Assembly (NCBI RefSeq): GCF_963676475.1
Contig: NZ_OY781106.1
Span: 868,001 to 932,000, forward strand
Direction: 5' to 3'
DNA: 64,000 nt
Origin: an uncultured Celeribacter sp.
GTDB taxonomy: Bacteria > Pseudomonadota > Alphaproteobacteria > Rhodobacterales > Rhodobacteraceae
A program made the position numbers and the translations under genes. Within the stretch, counting starts at the first letter, position 1. Each line of letters begins with the position of its first letter. Under the pieces are notes generated by a model. That model was not told the DNA's origin and ran no database searches. It saw only the letters and a list, made by a program, of their open reading frames with translations. Shown piece after piece: positions 8,743 to 17,949 of this stretch.

Positions 8743-9323
8743 TTACATCTGGCGCCAGTCCTCCGGCGTGTTCACATCCCAACAAGGCGCCTCCGAGGGC
8801 ATCTCGACCCGTTTCGCGCCATGGCGTTCGACCAAACCTGCACGCCTTCTTCGCCGCTCAAAGCCTCGAACTCCGGCAGGACCGAGGCCGGGAAAATCAC
8901 CGGATAGCCTTCTCGCCCGCTTTGACACTGCGCCCGCACGATCCGTGTGCCGCCGAAGGTCTCGAACAGGATGACAAGTGTCTCCAGATGGCTCGTCGTG
9001 ATGAAAGGCATATCGGTCATGATCACCGCCAACGCGTCATAGTCCTTGTCCAACGCATGTCGGGCGAGACTTTTGAAGGGGGCGGAAATGCCCAGATCGC
9101 TGTCCTCCACCGTGATGAAATCATCATGCGGTCGCAACACGGCGCGGCGGCTCTGGTGGTAAGGATGGCTCTCGGCGGGCAGGGCGACGACAAAGGGCTG
9201 ACCTCGCGCCGCCGACACAGCCCGGCTCAAAAGGGTGTCCAGGGAATGCAAGGAAGGCGCGGTCGAGAGTTTGTCGAATCCCATGCGCGCGGAATTTCCG
9301 GCCGCCTGTGAAGAGTACGTCAT
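8743..9323 (-). pseudogene. MobA/MocA-like nucleotidyltransferase, frameshifted
   Basis: A molybdenum-cofactor-type NTP transferase (MobA/MocA family) split over two frames. The N-terminal part reads from 9323: MTYSSQAAGNSARMGFDKL has the AAGxSxRMGxDKL nucleotide-binding motif, and AVIMTDMPF gives the metal-binding aspartate region. Around 8836-8845 the frame changes. Upstream frame: SGEEGVQ. Downstream frame: GLVERHGAKRVEMPSEA ending NTPEDWRQM at 8743, the usual C terminus of the family. A single missing or extra base explains this; it could be a real inactivating mutation or a sequencing error. It sits tail to tail with the RTX-Hint gene. Confidence 0.8.
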
Positions 9324-9443
9324 GTGCCGAAGCGCGCCGAAGAATTTTTCAGCACACCCCGGTCTCATATCTGCGCGTTCCTGCGCGGCTTCGAGCGCCC
9401 ACCCTTACGAGGGAACCCCCCGCATGGGATGCGGCGCTCTCGA

Positions 9444-10781
9444 TTATTTCTCTGGCAACAACCCGCGAGGAGAGAACCGCAGCACGACGAGAAGGATTAC
9501 ACCCATCGTCAGATAGCGCATGTAGGCCACGCGCTCGATCAGACCCGCCTTCAAAGCGGAGCCCTCTTCGAGACCCATGGTCAACACATTCACGATCCAT
9601 CCCCCGATGGGTTCGACTTCAACCCACAAAAACCAGATCAGCATACCACCCAGAACCGCGCCCCAGTTGTTGCCGGAGCCGCCCACGATGACCATCACCC
9701 AGATCAGAAAGGTGTAGCGCAGCGGCTGGTAGGTGGTCGGCGTCAACTGGCCATCCAAAGTGGTCATCATCGCACCCGCAAAGCCGATGATCGCGGCCCC
9801 CAGAACGAAAATCTGGAGATGACGGCGGGTGACATCCTTGCCCATGGCCTCGGAGGCCACTTCATTGTCACGGATCGCGCGCATCATCCGACCCCAAGGG
9901 CTTTTCAGCGCCAGCTCCATCGCCAGAACGATGAGGCCGATCACGGCCAGAAAGAACCCGGCATAGAGCAATTTCACGAAAATCGAGGAGCCGGTCACCG
10001 GATCCATCCCGAGTTTCGCCATCAGAGACAGAAACCATTCGCTTTGCTGAAGATTGATCTCATAGGGCACCGGACGCGGCAGGCCGTTGACGTTTTTAAC
10101 CCCGCGCGAAAGCCAGTCTTCGTTCTTGACAACAGCGAGGATGATCTCGGCGATGCCAAGGGTGGCAATCGCGAGATAGTCGGAGCGCAGGCCGAGGGCG
10201 GTCTTGGCCACGATCCACGCGGCCCCCGCCGCGAGAAGCGCCCCTACAGGCCAGGCGAAAATCACCGGCAGACCCAACCCGCCAAGATAGCCTGAGACGG
10301 CCGGATCGACGGCTTCGATGGCCTCGACCGCCGGGTCGAACAGGGTGCGGTAGAGGATAAACCCGACAATCAAGATCGCGGTCACAAAAACGCCGCGCAG
10401 GCGGGTTTTCGGCAGGCGTGGGTAGACCAAGACGGCAGCGACAATGGTGCCAAGCCCCACAAGAAGCGCCAGGATCATCCGTCCGCCACCAGCGGTCCAA
10501 GCGGCAGGCACGGGCGGCATGGCGGTCAAGACCACGGCCAAACCACCCAGAGCGGTAAAGCCCATGATGCCGACGTTGAACAAACCGGCGTAGCCCCATT
10601 GAAGGTTCACCCCCAAGGCCATGATCGCGGAGATCAGCCCCATGTTGAGGAGGGACAAAGCCGAGTTCCACGATTGCAAAACCCCGACCGCGATGATGAG
10701 AGCCGCCATGGCTGCAAAATAGAGCGGCGCACGGGGCAGGGGCTTGGGGGTCTGTTTGGTGGGTGTCGATGCATGTGTCAT
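9444..10781 (-). CDS. livM: Branched-chain amino acid-type ABC transporter permease LivM
   Basis: Inner-membrane permease of the HAAT (LivHMGF) family, 445 residues. The family core MGLISAIMALGVNLQWGYAGLFNVG is present (positions ~45-70), as is the ABC-ATPase coupling region ALKSPWGRMMRAIRDNEVASEAMGKDV. It is longer than typical LivM because of an insertion with extra membrane segments between the first core helices and LRSDYLAIATLGIAEI. The ATG at 10781 overlaps the end of livH by 4 bases; a longer frame through livH is an artefact. It forms the transport channel with LivH. Confidence 0.9.
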   Translation of the reverse strand: MTHASTPTKQTPKPLPRAPLYFAAMAALIIAVGVLQSWNSALSLLNMGLISAIMALGVNLQWGYAGLFNVGIMGFTALGGLAVVLTAMPPVPAAWTAGGGRMILALLVGLGTIVAAVLVYPRLPKTRLRGVFVTAILIVGFILYRTLFDPAVEAIEAVDPAVSGYLGGLGLPVIFAWPVGALLAAGAAWIVAKTALGLRSDYLAIATLGIAEIILAVVKNEDWLSRGVKNVNGLPRPVPYEINLQQSEWFLSLMAKLGMDPVTGSSIFVKLLYAGFFLAVIGLIVLAMELALKSPWGRMMRAIRDNEVASEAMGKDVTRRHLQIFVLGAAIIGFAGAMMTTLDGQLTPTTYQPLRYTFLIWVMVIVGGSGNNWGAVLGGMLIWFLWVEVEPIGGWIVNVLTMGLEEGSALKAGLIERVAYMRYLTMGVILLVVLRFSPRGLLPEK

Positions 10782-11788
10782 ATGTTTTGCCCCTTGAAGA
10801 GACCTGTCGGTTTGAACAGCAGGACGATGATCAGGATCGCGAAGGAGACGGCGAATTTGTAATCCGTCGACAAAAGCTGGACCAAGCCGTCCGGTGCCCA
10901 GCTGTCGGGGCCGAGATAGGTCACGACCTTTTTGAAGGCGTAGGTCAGGGTGACTTCCGAGAAGGCAATGACGAACCCGCCCGCGATGGCGCCCAGCGGA
11001 TTGCCGATGCCGCCGACGATGGCCGCGGCGAAGACCGGCAGGAGAAGCTGCTGGAAGATGAAGGGTTTGAACGACTTGTCGAGGCCATAAAGAGCGCCTG
11101 CGATGGTCGCCAAAGCCGCCACCAAAAGCCAGGTGATCGTCACGACGCGCTCCGGGTTGATGCCCGAGAGCAATGCCAAATCCTCGTTGTCCGAATAAGC
11201 CCGCATCGACTTGCCGGTGCGGGTTTTGTTCAGGAACCAAAAAAGTGCGGCCACGGTGATCATCGCGACAACCACGGTGATGACCTGCGTCGTGCGGATC
11301 GCGAGCCCTTCGGACAGGCCCGACCATTCCTTGAAATCGCGGGCATTGACCACGAACCGCGCACCATCGGCAAAGCGGCGGTCGTCAGTGCCGACGATCA
11401 TCCGCACCACGCCGTTGAGCACGAACATCACGCCGGTGGAAACGATCACGAGCATCACCGGCGCAGCTTTGACTTTGCGGTAGAACTTGTAGACCACCTT
11501 GTCGGTCGCCAAGAGCAAAAGCGCCGTCACCAAGATACCAAAGGGCAGGGCCAAAAGCGCAGTGGGCAGGACGCCCAGCGAAATGCCCCAGCTTTGGAAC
11601 AGCCCCGTGACCAGCACCACAACCATGGCCCCGAAGGACATGGTTTCACCGTGGGCAAAGTTCGAGAACCGCAACACGCCGTAAATCAGCGTGACGCCCA
11701 AAGCGCCAAGCGCGAGCTGCGCGCCATAGGTCGTGGCCGGAACCACGACGAAATTTGTGAACGCAACCAATGCGTTGAGAATATCCAT
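10778..11788 (-). CDS. livH: Branched-chain amino acid-type ABC transporter permease LivH
   Basis: Second inner-membrane permease of the HAAT importer, 336 residues with about eight membrane helices. Typical LivH features are QLALGALGVTLIYGVLRFSNFAHGE near the N terminus and the EAA-like coupling segment TRTGKSMRAYSDNEDLALLSGI, with AAAIVGGIGNPLGAIAGG late. The start overlaps the stop of the small secreted protein gene by one base (TGATG) and its stop overlaps livM, so translation is coupled along the operon. Confidence 0.92.
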   Translation of the reverse strand: MDILNALVAFTNFVVVPATTYGAQLALGALGVTLIYGVLRFSNFAHGETMSFGAMVVVLVTGLFQSWGISLGVLPTALLALPFGILVTALLLLATDKVVYKFYRKVKAAPVMLVIVSTGVMFVLNGVVRMIVGTDDRRFADGARFVVNARDFKEWSGLSEGLAIRTTQVITVVVAMITVAALFWFLNKTRTGKSMRAYSDNEDLALLSGINPERVVTITWLLVAALATIAGALYGLDKSFKPFIFQQLLLPVFAAAIVGGIGNPLGAIAGGFVIAFSEVTLTYAFKKVVTYLGPDSWAPDGLVQLLSTDYKFAVSFAILIIVLLFKPTGLFKGQNI

Positions 11789-12162
11789 CAGACAACCTCC
11801 TGACAGATGCCACCAAAGGGCAGCATCTCTACCCCCGGCGTCGGATCTTGGGTGACAACATCGACATAGCCGGTCATCAGACCGTCTTCGCGCAGGTCCC
11901 AGAACCCCTTGCTGTCGATATGTTGATAACGGTGGGTGGCGGGGGCCTCGGCCGCTGTCTCGACGAGACAGGTGGCCTCCTGAGCGCCTTCTTCGCGCAG
12001 ATATTTCGCACAGCTCACGCCGTCGCCTTCCTCAAAGGAAAACCGCCAGGGCGCGCCGCCGCCTTGGACCATGACCGCGCATTGCTCAGCAGCCATAGCC
12101 GATGCGGGTATGGCGGCAATCACGAGGGCGGCGCATGTCTTTTTCTTGGGAAAAATACTCAT
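11788..12162 (-). CDS. Small secreted cysteine-containing protein inside the liv operon
   Basis: A 124-residue protein with a signal peptide (MSIFPKKKTCAALVIAAIPASAMAAE) and a mature domain with cysteines in EQCAVM, GVSCAKY, ATCLVE and GGICQEV, fitting disulfide bonding in the periplasm. I do not recognise the family. It lies between livF (4-base gap) and livH (1-base overlap), so it is made with the transporter. It may assist or modulate the importer, or simply share its promoter. Upstream in-frame starts overlap livF and are not used. Confidence 0.75.
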   Translation of the reverse strand: MSIFPKKKTCAALVIAAIPASAMAAEQCAVMVQGGGAPWRFSFEEGDGVSCAKYLREEGAQEATCLVETAAEAPATHRYQHIDSKGFWDLREDGLMTGYVDVVTQDPTPGVEMLPFGGICQEVV

Positions 12163-12166
12163 GCCC

Positions 12167-12874
12167 TCATCCCCCCAAGAACGTCCGGCGCACATCCGGG
12201 TTCGCCAATAGGTTCGCGCCGGTGTCGGTATAGGCGTTGGCGCCCTGAACCAGAACATAGCCTTTGTCCGCAATTTCAAGCGCTTGCCGGGCGTTCTGTT
12301 CCACCATGAGGATCGAAATGCCGGTCTTGGCGACCTCTATGATGCGGTCGAACAGCTCGTCCATCACGATGGGCGACACGCCCGCGGTCGGCTCGTCGAG
12401 CATCAACAACTTCGGCTGGGTCATCAGCGCGCGGCCCACGGCCACCTGTTGGCGTTGGCCGCCAGACAATTCGCCCGCGTTCTGGTTGCGCTTCTCGAAG
12501 ACCGCCGGGAAAAGCTCGTAGACCTGTTCAATCGTGGGCTCGATGTCGTCCTTGCGGATAAACGCCCCCATCTCAAGGTTCTCACGCACCGTCATGGTCG
12601 GGAAAATATTGTGGGTCTGCGGCACAAAACCCATGCCCTTGTACACGCGTTCCTGTGGGCTGAGGCGGGTGATGTCCTCACCGTCGAGATGCACATGCCC
12701 CTCGCGCAGGTTCAGCATGCCGAACACCGCCTTCATCGCGGTCGATTTCCCCGCGCCATTCGGCCCGACAATCACGACAATCTCGCCCTTTTGCACGGTC
12801 AGCGTACAGCCGTGCAGAATATCCGCGCCAGAGCCATAGCCGCCGCGCATTTCATTGGCATGGAGGAAACTCAT
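12167..12874 (-). CDS. livF: ABC transporter ATPase LivF
   Basis: ATPase of the HAAT importer, 235 residues. The Walker A motif GPNGAGKS spans residues 37-44, the signature is LSGGQRQQVAVGRAL, and the Walker B is LLMLDEPTAG. It acts on the cytosolic face with LivG. It overlaps livG by 4 bases. Confidence 0.94.
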   Translation of the reverse strand: MSFLHANEMRGGYGSGADILHGCTLTVQKGEIVVIVGPNGAGKSTAMKAVFGMLNLREGHVHLDGEDITRLSPQERVYKGMGFVPQTHNIFPTMTVRENLEMGAFIRKDDIEPTIEQVYELFPAVFEKRNQNAGELSGGQRQQVAVGRALMTQPKLLMLDEPTAGVSPIVMDELFDRIIEVAKTGISILMVEQNARQALEIADKGYVLVQGANAYTDTGANLLANPDVRRTFLGG

Positions 12875-13659
12875 GCGCTCGCCTCCTCGGTTTTCTTGTT
12901 CTTCACGCCGGTGCCGAGATAGGCCTCGATCACCGCTTCGTTCTGCATGATCTCATCGGCGGTGCCGGTCGCCATGACCTGGCCCTGCGCCATGACGATC
13001 ACCGGATCGCAGAGCTGTTTGATAAACTCCATGTCGTGTTCGATCATGCAGAATGTGTAGCCACGCTCGATGTTCAGACGTTTGATCGCGTCGCCGATGG
13101 TGTACAAAAGCGTCCGGTTTACGCCTGCGCCGACCTCGTCGAGGAACACCATTTTCGCGTCGACCATCATCGTGCGGCCCAGCTCCAGAAGCTTTTTCTG
13201 GCCGCCGGAAATTTCGCCCGCTTTCAAATCCGCGATATGGGAAATCGTCAGGAACTCAAGAACTTCGTCGGCCTTGGCCCGTAGGGCCCGCTCCTCATTG
13301 GCAATGCGTTTGCGCCCGAACCATGTGTTCCAAAGCGTCTCACCCGATTGGCCGGAAGGCACCATCATCAGGTTCTCGCGACAGGTCATCGAGCCAAACT
13401 CATGCGCGATCTGGAAGGTGCGGAGGATGCCCTTGTGAAACAGCTCATGCGGTTTCAGCCCGGTGATGTCCTCACCATCGAACAGCACTTGGCCCGAGGT
13501 CGGCGTCAGAACCCCCGCGATACAGTTGAAAAGCGACGTTTTCCCCGCGCCATTGGGCCCGATGAGCCCCGTGATCGAGCCTTGCTCAAGCGTGAGCGAG
13601 GCGCCGTCGACCGCGCGAAAACCGCCGAAATGCATGTGCAAATCACGCACTTCGATCAT
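12871..13659 (-). CDS. livG: ABC transporter ATPase LivG
   Basis: Second ATPase of the importer, 262 residues. Walker A GPNGAGKT is at 34-41, the signature region is ISGGQKKLLELGRTMM, and Walker B is MVFLDEVGAG; the usual DEP of Walker B reads DEV here, as is common in LivG. The C-terminal tail with EAVIEAYLGTG is the family-specific ending. Operon order is binding protein, livG, livF, small secreted protein, livH, livM. Confidence 0.94.
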   Translation of the reverse strand: MIEVRDLHMHFGGFRAVDGASLTLEQGSITGLIGPNGAGKTSLFNCIAGVLTPTSGQVLFDGEDITGLKPHELFHKGILRTFQIAHEFGSMTCRENLMMVPSGQSGETLWNTWFGRKRIANEERALRAKADEVLEFLTISHIADLKAGEISGGQKKLLELGRTMMVDAKMVFLDEVGAGVNRTLLYTIGDAIKRLNIERGYTFCMIEHDMEFIKQLCDPVIVMAQGQVMATGTADEIMQNEAVIEAYLGTGVKNKKTEEASA

Positions 13660-13712
13660 TTTATCTGTCCCCTAGATGTTTCGGCCAAAGTGCAAGCCGG
13701 CCGAAAAAGTCA

Positions 13713-13739
13713 GCCCGGGGAGCCTGTTACCCCCCGGGC
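13713..13739 (-). terminator. Intercistronic hairpin after the liv binding-protein gene
   Basis: GCCCGGGG and CCCCGGGC form an 8-bp G/C stem, and on the minus strand CTTTTTC follows a few bases later. Located between the binding-protein gene and livG, it probably gives partial termination or 3'-end protection, making more binding protein than membrane components. Confidence 0.7.
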
Positions 13740-13759
13740 CATATCATGTGACGTCCGGC

Positions 13760-14932
13760 TTAGCGGATGTCGATGGTCTCATAGGCCCCATCGGTGATCG
13801 TGTAGTAGCGGTAAGATCCCGCAGCTTCACCCGGCCCGATCAGTTCTACATTGGTGGCGCCGACATAGTCGATGTCCCCGCCTGCGGCGAGAATATCGAG
13901 CGCTTTCTCGAAGTCACCCGGAAGGATTTTTTCGCCCGGCGCATTGGCCACGTCGAGAAGGTTGGCCGCCACGGCCTCTTTGGTCGCTTCGCCGCCTTTG
14001 GCCATCGCAAGAGCGATCAGGGCGCCCGCGTCATAGCTTTCGCGCGTGTAGGTGCTGTCGACCAGAATGCCGGCTTCGGTGCCCAGCTCGGTGAAACGAT
14101 CGGTGCCTTCGCCCTCGGCCCAGGGAACTACGCCCAGCGAACCTTCAACCATATCGGCAAGCCCCAGAAGGCTTTGACCATACATACCGTCGCCCACGAG
14201 GAAGGTGTCAAACGCGCCGGTGTCGACCGAAGATTGCAGAATGTTCTTGCCGCCCTGATCGATGTAGCCCAGCACCACAAGCATTTCACCGCCTGCGGAG
14301 GCCAGTGCAGCCACCTCTGCGGAATAGTCTGCCTTGCCATCTTCATGCGAGGCGCTCAGCGTGATTTCACCATCGTAATTGGCGGCGAAGGCATCGGCGA
14401 GGCCTTTGCCGTAATCGGAGTTGTTGTAGGTCACGGCCACGGAGGTGATGCCTTTTTCTTCCAGCACATCGGCCAGAATTTCGCCCTGACGCGCATCAGA
14501 GGGCGAGGTGCGGAAGAACAGACCGTTGTCTTCGATCGAGCTCAGGCCCGGCGAGGTTGCGGAGGGGGACACCATGACCACGCCGTTCGGCACCGCCACA
14601 TTGGACAGCACAGCCCCTGTCACGCCGGAACAGTCCGCGCCCATGATCGCAACGACACCGTCGGAGGTCACCAAACGTTCCGCCGCCGCTGTGGCCGCAG
14701 AGGCATCCACACAGGTGCTGTCCGCGCGCACGGAGGTGATGGTCGAGCCATCAAGGAATTTGCCCGTCTCGGAAATTTCCTTGAAGGCCAATTCGGCGCT
14801 GTCCGCCATATGCGGCATGATGGTTTCAAGAGGCCCGGTGAACCCGAGCAGGATACCAATCTTGACATCTTCGGCAGAGCCCGCGCCCGCCATGAGGGTC
14901 GCAGCGGTGGAAGCCAGAAGCAGCTTTTTCAT
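13760..14932 (-). CDS. livK: Branched-chain amino acid-type ABC substrate-binding protein
   Basis: Periplasmic type I binding protein of 390 residues. The signal peptide is MKKLLLASTAATLMAGAGSA, and the mature part starts EDVKIGILLGFTGPLE, as in Leu/Ile/Val-type receptors. The ligand-contact segments GADCSGVTGAVLSN and VMVSPSATSPGLS and the hinge region TYNNSDYGKG are visible. The substrate may be a branched-chain amino acid or another small amide or acid; sequence alone does not decide. It is the first gene of the liv operon. Confidence 0.92.
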   Translation of the reverse strand: MKKLLLASTAATLMAGAGSAEDVKIGILLGFTGPLETIMPHMADSAELAFKEISETGKFLDGSTITSVRADSTCVDASAATAAAERLVTSDGVVAIMGADCSGVTGAVLSNVAVPNGVVMVSPSATSPGLSSIEDNGLFFRTSPSDARQGEILADVLEEKGITSVAVTYNNSDYGKGLADAFAANYDGEITLSASHEDGKADYSAEVAALASAGGEMLVVLGYIDQGGKNILQSSVDTGAFDTFLVGDGMYGQSLLGLADMVEGSLGVVPWAEGEGTDRFTELGTEAGILVDSTYTRESYDAGALIALAMAKGGEATKEAVAANLLDVANAPGEKILPGDFEKALDILAAGGDIDYVGATNVELIGPGEAAGSYRYYTITDGAYETIDIR

Positions 14933-15245
14933 ATGGAAATACTCCCTGTTTTGGATCTTGTCCTGGGGCGGAGACTAGACGGGCTTTGACAGGATGGAAA
15001 GATATGCCGCGGCGTTTCGCGCTCGGATTTGGGGCATTTGCTCAAATTCTTCCGGGCCTGAGGGCCTGGTGGATGCCGTTGCTGCGGGTTTTTGCCGTTC
15101 AAGGGGCTTGGGACCGTGACCGACTCGGGCAGGCCTCGCCGCCCCACCTTTCATTTGAAACCGGCAAAAATCGTATTACGTCAGACAAAACACCGAAAAC
15201 CAAGCACTGAGACCTTCCCCCCGACCTGAGAAAGGCCTTTTTCAG
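14933..15245. other. Divergent intergenic region, liv operon / aldose dehydrogenase
   Basis: About 310 bases between divergent genes. It must hold both promoters, but I cannot define -10/-35 boxes, operators or an RNA with confidence. No gene seen. Confidence 0.5.
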
Positions 15246-16349
15246 ATGTCTCTGATCTTCTCCCGTCTGTTCACGCCGCTCATTACCAGTGTGTCTCTCG
15301 TTCTTCCCACGTCTTTATGGGCCGCAGATCGCATGGCCGGAGCCACGCCCGTTGCCGTCACCGAAGTCGTGCGCGGTCTGGACGAGCCTTGGGCGATTGA
15401 GTTCCTGCCTGAAGGCGGCGTGCTGATCGGCGAGATCGACGGGCGGCTTTTGCTTGTCCAAAACGGCGCGGTCACCGTGATTGAGGGCACGCCAGAGGTC
15501 TGGGAAAGCGGGCAGGGTGGTCTTTTGGATATTATGATCCCGCGTGATTTTGCCGAGAGCGGCGAGGTGTTTCTCAGCTATTCCAAACCCATCAGAGGCG
15601 GCTCGGGCACCGCGCTTGGCGTCGGGCGGCTCGAAGGCGACCGGCTTGTTGATTTTCATGATCTCTTTGTGATGGCGGAGGGCAGCCGCAAAGGGCAGCA
15701 TTTCGGCTCCCGCATTGTCGAGGCGACGGATGGCACGATCTTCCTCACTGTCGGCGAACGTGGCGAGCGTGAAGCGGCGCAGGACAAAACCCGTGCCAAT
15801 GGATCGGTGCTTCGGATCAACCGCAACGGGTCGATTCCGGCGGACAATCCGTTTCTGGGCGACGACGTCCTCCCCGCGCTCTGGTCCTATGGCCACCGCA
15901 ATCCGCAAGGCGCGGCGCTTGACGGGCAGGGCCAGCTTTGGGTCAACGAACACGGGCCACAGGGCGGCGACGAGATCAATCTGGTCGCCAAAGGTGCCAA
16001 CTATGGCTGGCCTCTCACAAGCTACGGCGAGAATTACGGCGGCGGACGTTTTGCGCCTCAGACGCTTGACGGCACAGAGCCGCCCGCGCATCAATGGACC
16101 CCCTCCATCGCGCCCTCGGGCTATGCGATCTATGAGGGCGATCTCTTTCCGAGCCTCAAAGGCAAACACCTGATCGGGTCGCTGAAATTCGACTATATTT
16201 CCGTGATGGACCCGGTGAGCTGGCAAGAGGAGCAATGGTCCTGGCCCGAAACCGGACGCGTGCGCGACATCACGGTCGCGCCGGATGGGGCGATCTGGTT
16301 TCTTTCCGTCGGCAAAGGCGCCGCTTACCGGATTGCGCCGCGCGACTGA
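15246..16349 (+). CDS. PQQ-dependent aldose sugar dehydrogenase (YliI/Asd-like)
   Basis: Periplasmic six-bladed beta-propeller sugar dehydrogenase of 367 residues. A signal peptide (to about residue 27, SLWAAD) is followed by the family opening GLDEPWAIEFLPEGGVLIGE. Conserved cofactor and calcium sites are visible: HFGSRIVEATDGTIFLTVGERGE, the repeated YGHRNPQG and the VNEHGPQGGDEINLV block. It probably oxidises aldoses at C1 and passes electrons to the respiratory chain. No PQQ synthesis genes are in the window. Confidence 0.9.
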   Translation: MSLIFSRLFTPLITSVSLVLPTSLWAADRMAGATPVAVTEVVRGLDEPWAIEFLPEGGVLIGEIDGRLLLVQNGAVTVIEGTPEVWESGQGGLLDIMIPRDFAESGEVFLSYSKPIRGGSGTALGVGRLEGDRLVDFHDLFVMAEGSRKGQHFGSRIVEATDGTIFLTVGERGEREAAQDKTRANGSVLRINRNGSIPADNPFLGDDVLPALWSYGHRNPQGAALDGQGQLWVNEHGPQGGDEINLVAKGANYGWPLTSYGENYGGGRFAPQTLDGTEPPAHQWTPSIAPSGYAIYEGDLFPSLKGKHLIGSLKFDYISVMDPVSWQEEQWSWPETGRVRDITVAPDGAIWFLSVGKGAAYRIAPRD

Positions 16350-16438
16350 CGTTTACGCGCAGGAAATGTGCATTTGCCCGGGATTTCTACGCCAAACCCC
16401 CTCTCTTTTGGGTTTTCTCGCAGGCGTCCCGCCTCTAT

Positions 16439-16452
16439 AAGTCTTCAGACTT
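16439..16452. promoter_or_regulatory. Palindrome upstream of DAHP synthase
   Basis: AAGTCT-TC-AGACTT is a perfect 6-bp inverted repeat about 80 bases before the aroG-type start, followed by a tandem GCTAAC GCTAAC. Possible operator; no regulator is known. Confidence 0.3.
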
Positions 16453-16528
16453 CGCGTGCGCTAACGCTAACACAGGCGGATTTGCCGCGCGAGGGAGGAG
16501 AATTGATAACCGTTTTGGAGTAAAGACG

Positions 16529-17899
16529 ATGACGGATTGGGTGAAAACCGCATGGCGCAACAAACCGCGTGTGCAAATGCCCGACTATACGGACGCGGCC
16601 GCGCTGAACGCTGTTGAGGCGCAGCTTGCCAAATATCCGCCGCTCGTCTTTGCGGGCGAGGCGCGTAAACTGAAACGTGATCTGGCGAAAGCGTCGCGTG
16701 GCGAAGCGTTTTTGTTGCAGGGCGGCGATTGCGCCGAAAGCTTTGCCGAATTCGGCGGCGACCAGATCCGTGATACCTTCAAAGTCATGCTGCAAATGGC
16801 GATGGTTTTGACCTTTGGCGCGAAAGTGCCGGTGATCAAGGTCGGTCGCATGGCGGGCCAATTCGCAAAACCGCGCTCGGCGCCGACCGAGACTGCGAAT
16901 GGTGTGGAACTCCCAAGCTACCGAGGCGACATCATCAACGGCTTCGACTTCACCCCCGAAGCGCGCATCCCCGACCCGAACCGCATGTTGCAGGCCTATA
17001 CTCAGGCTGCGGCGTCTCTGAACCTGCTGCGCGCCTTCTCAAAAGGTGGTTTTGCCGACATTCACCGGGTGCATGCCTGGACGCTGGGGTTCACAGAATC
17101 CGATGAGGCCGAGAAATACCGCGACATGGCGAACCGCATTCAGGATGCGCTTGATTTCATGAAAGCGGCGGGCATGACGGCAGAACACAACCCCGACCTG
17201 CAAACCGTGGATTTCTACACCTCGCATGAGGCGCTTTTGCTGGAATACGAAGAGGCGCTGACCCGTGTCGACAGCACGACCGGCGCCACCATCGCGGGGT
17301 CGGGTCACATGATCTGGATCGGCGACCGGACGCGCCAGCCGGACGGCGCGCATGTCGAATTCTGCCGCGGTGTTCAGAACCCGATCGGTCTGAAATGCGG
17401 GCCGACCACTACGGCCGAAGACCTCAAGGTGCTGATGGGCAAACTCAACCCGGAGAACGAGGCCGGGCGTCTGACGCTTATCGCACGCTTCGGCGCGGGC
17501 AAAGTGGCCGATCACCTGCCGCGTCTCATCGAGACCGTGAAAGCCGAAGGCGCCAATGTCGTCTGGTCCTGCGATGCGATGCATGGCAACACGATCAAAT
17601 CCGACAGCGGCTATAAAACGCGGCCGTTTGAACAGGTGCTTTCCGAGGTGCAGGAATTCTTCGCCGTGCACCGCGATCAGGGCACCATCCCGGGCGGCGT
17701 GCATTTCGAAATGACCGGCCAGGATGTGACCGAATGCACCGGCGGCCTGCGTGCGGTGACCGACGAGAACCTCGCCGACCGCTACCACACCGCGTGCGAT
17801 CCGCGTTTGAACGCTTCGCAATCTTTGGAACTTGCCTTCCTCGTGGCTGAAGAGCTGCAAAAAGGTCAGACACCGGAGACGGTGGCAGCAACCGCCTAA
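16529..17899 (+). CDS. aroG: 3-deoxy-7-phosphoheptulonate synthase, class II
   Basis: First enzyme of the shikimate pathway, condensing PEP and erythrose 4-phosphate. The 456-residue product is of the class II (plant-like, AroA_II) type. Diagnostic segments are LLQGGDCAESFAEF, KVPVIKVGRMAGQFAKPRS, the second-half motif GLKCGPTTTAEDL and VVWSCDAMHGNT, with HFEMTGQDVTEC near the end. The ATG at 16529 follows TTGGAG and an 8-base spacer; the longer frame to 16235 overlaps the dehydrogenase gene. A terminator follows. Confidence 0.95.
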   Translation: MTDWVKTAWRNKPRVQMPDYTDAAALNAVEAQLAKYPPLVFAGEARKLKRDLAKASRGEAFLLQGGDCAESFAEFGGDQIRDTFKVMLQMAMVLTFGAKVPVIKVGRMAGQFAKPRSAPTETANGVELPSYRGDIINGFDFTPEARIPDPNRMLQAYTQAAASLNLLRAFSKGGFADIHRVHAWTLGFTESDEAEKYRDMANRIQDALDFMKAAGMTAEHNPDLQTVDFYTSHEALLLEYEEALTRVDSTTGATIAGSGHMIWIGDRTRQPDGAHVEFCRGVQNPIGLKCGPTTTAEDLKVLMGKLNPENEAGRLTLIARFGAGKVADHLPRLIETVKAEGANVVWSCDAMHGNTIKSDSGYKTRPFEQVLSEVQEFFAVHRDQGTIPGGVHFEMTGQDVTECTGGLRAVTDENLADRYHTACDPRLNASQSLELAFLVAEELQKGQTPETVAATA

Positions 17900-17922
17900 G
17901 ATCTCGCAAGATCAAGATGTTG

Positions 17923-17949
17923 AAAGCCGGGCTTCATGCCCGGCTTTTT
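17923..17949 (+). terminator. Rho-independent terminator of DAHP synthase
   Basis: AAAGCCGGGC-TTCAT-GCCCGGCTTTTT, a 7-bp G/C stem with a T run, 24 bases after the stop. The T run overlaps the end of the convergent GNAT gene. Confidence 0.92.

Noticed and set aside
9444..11327. 627-residue frame joining part of livH with livM
   Set aside because: The N-terminal part is out-of-frame livH; the true livM start at 10781 overlaps livH by 4 bases in the operon style of this genome.
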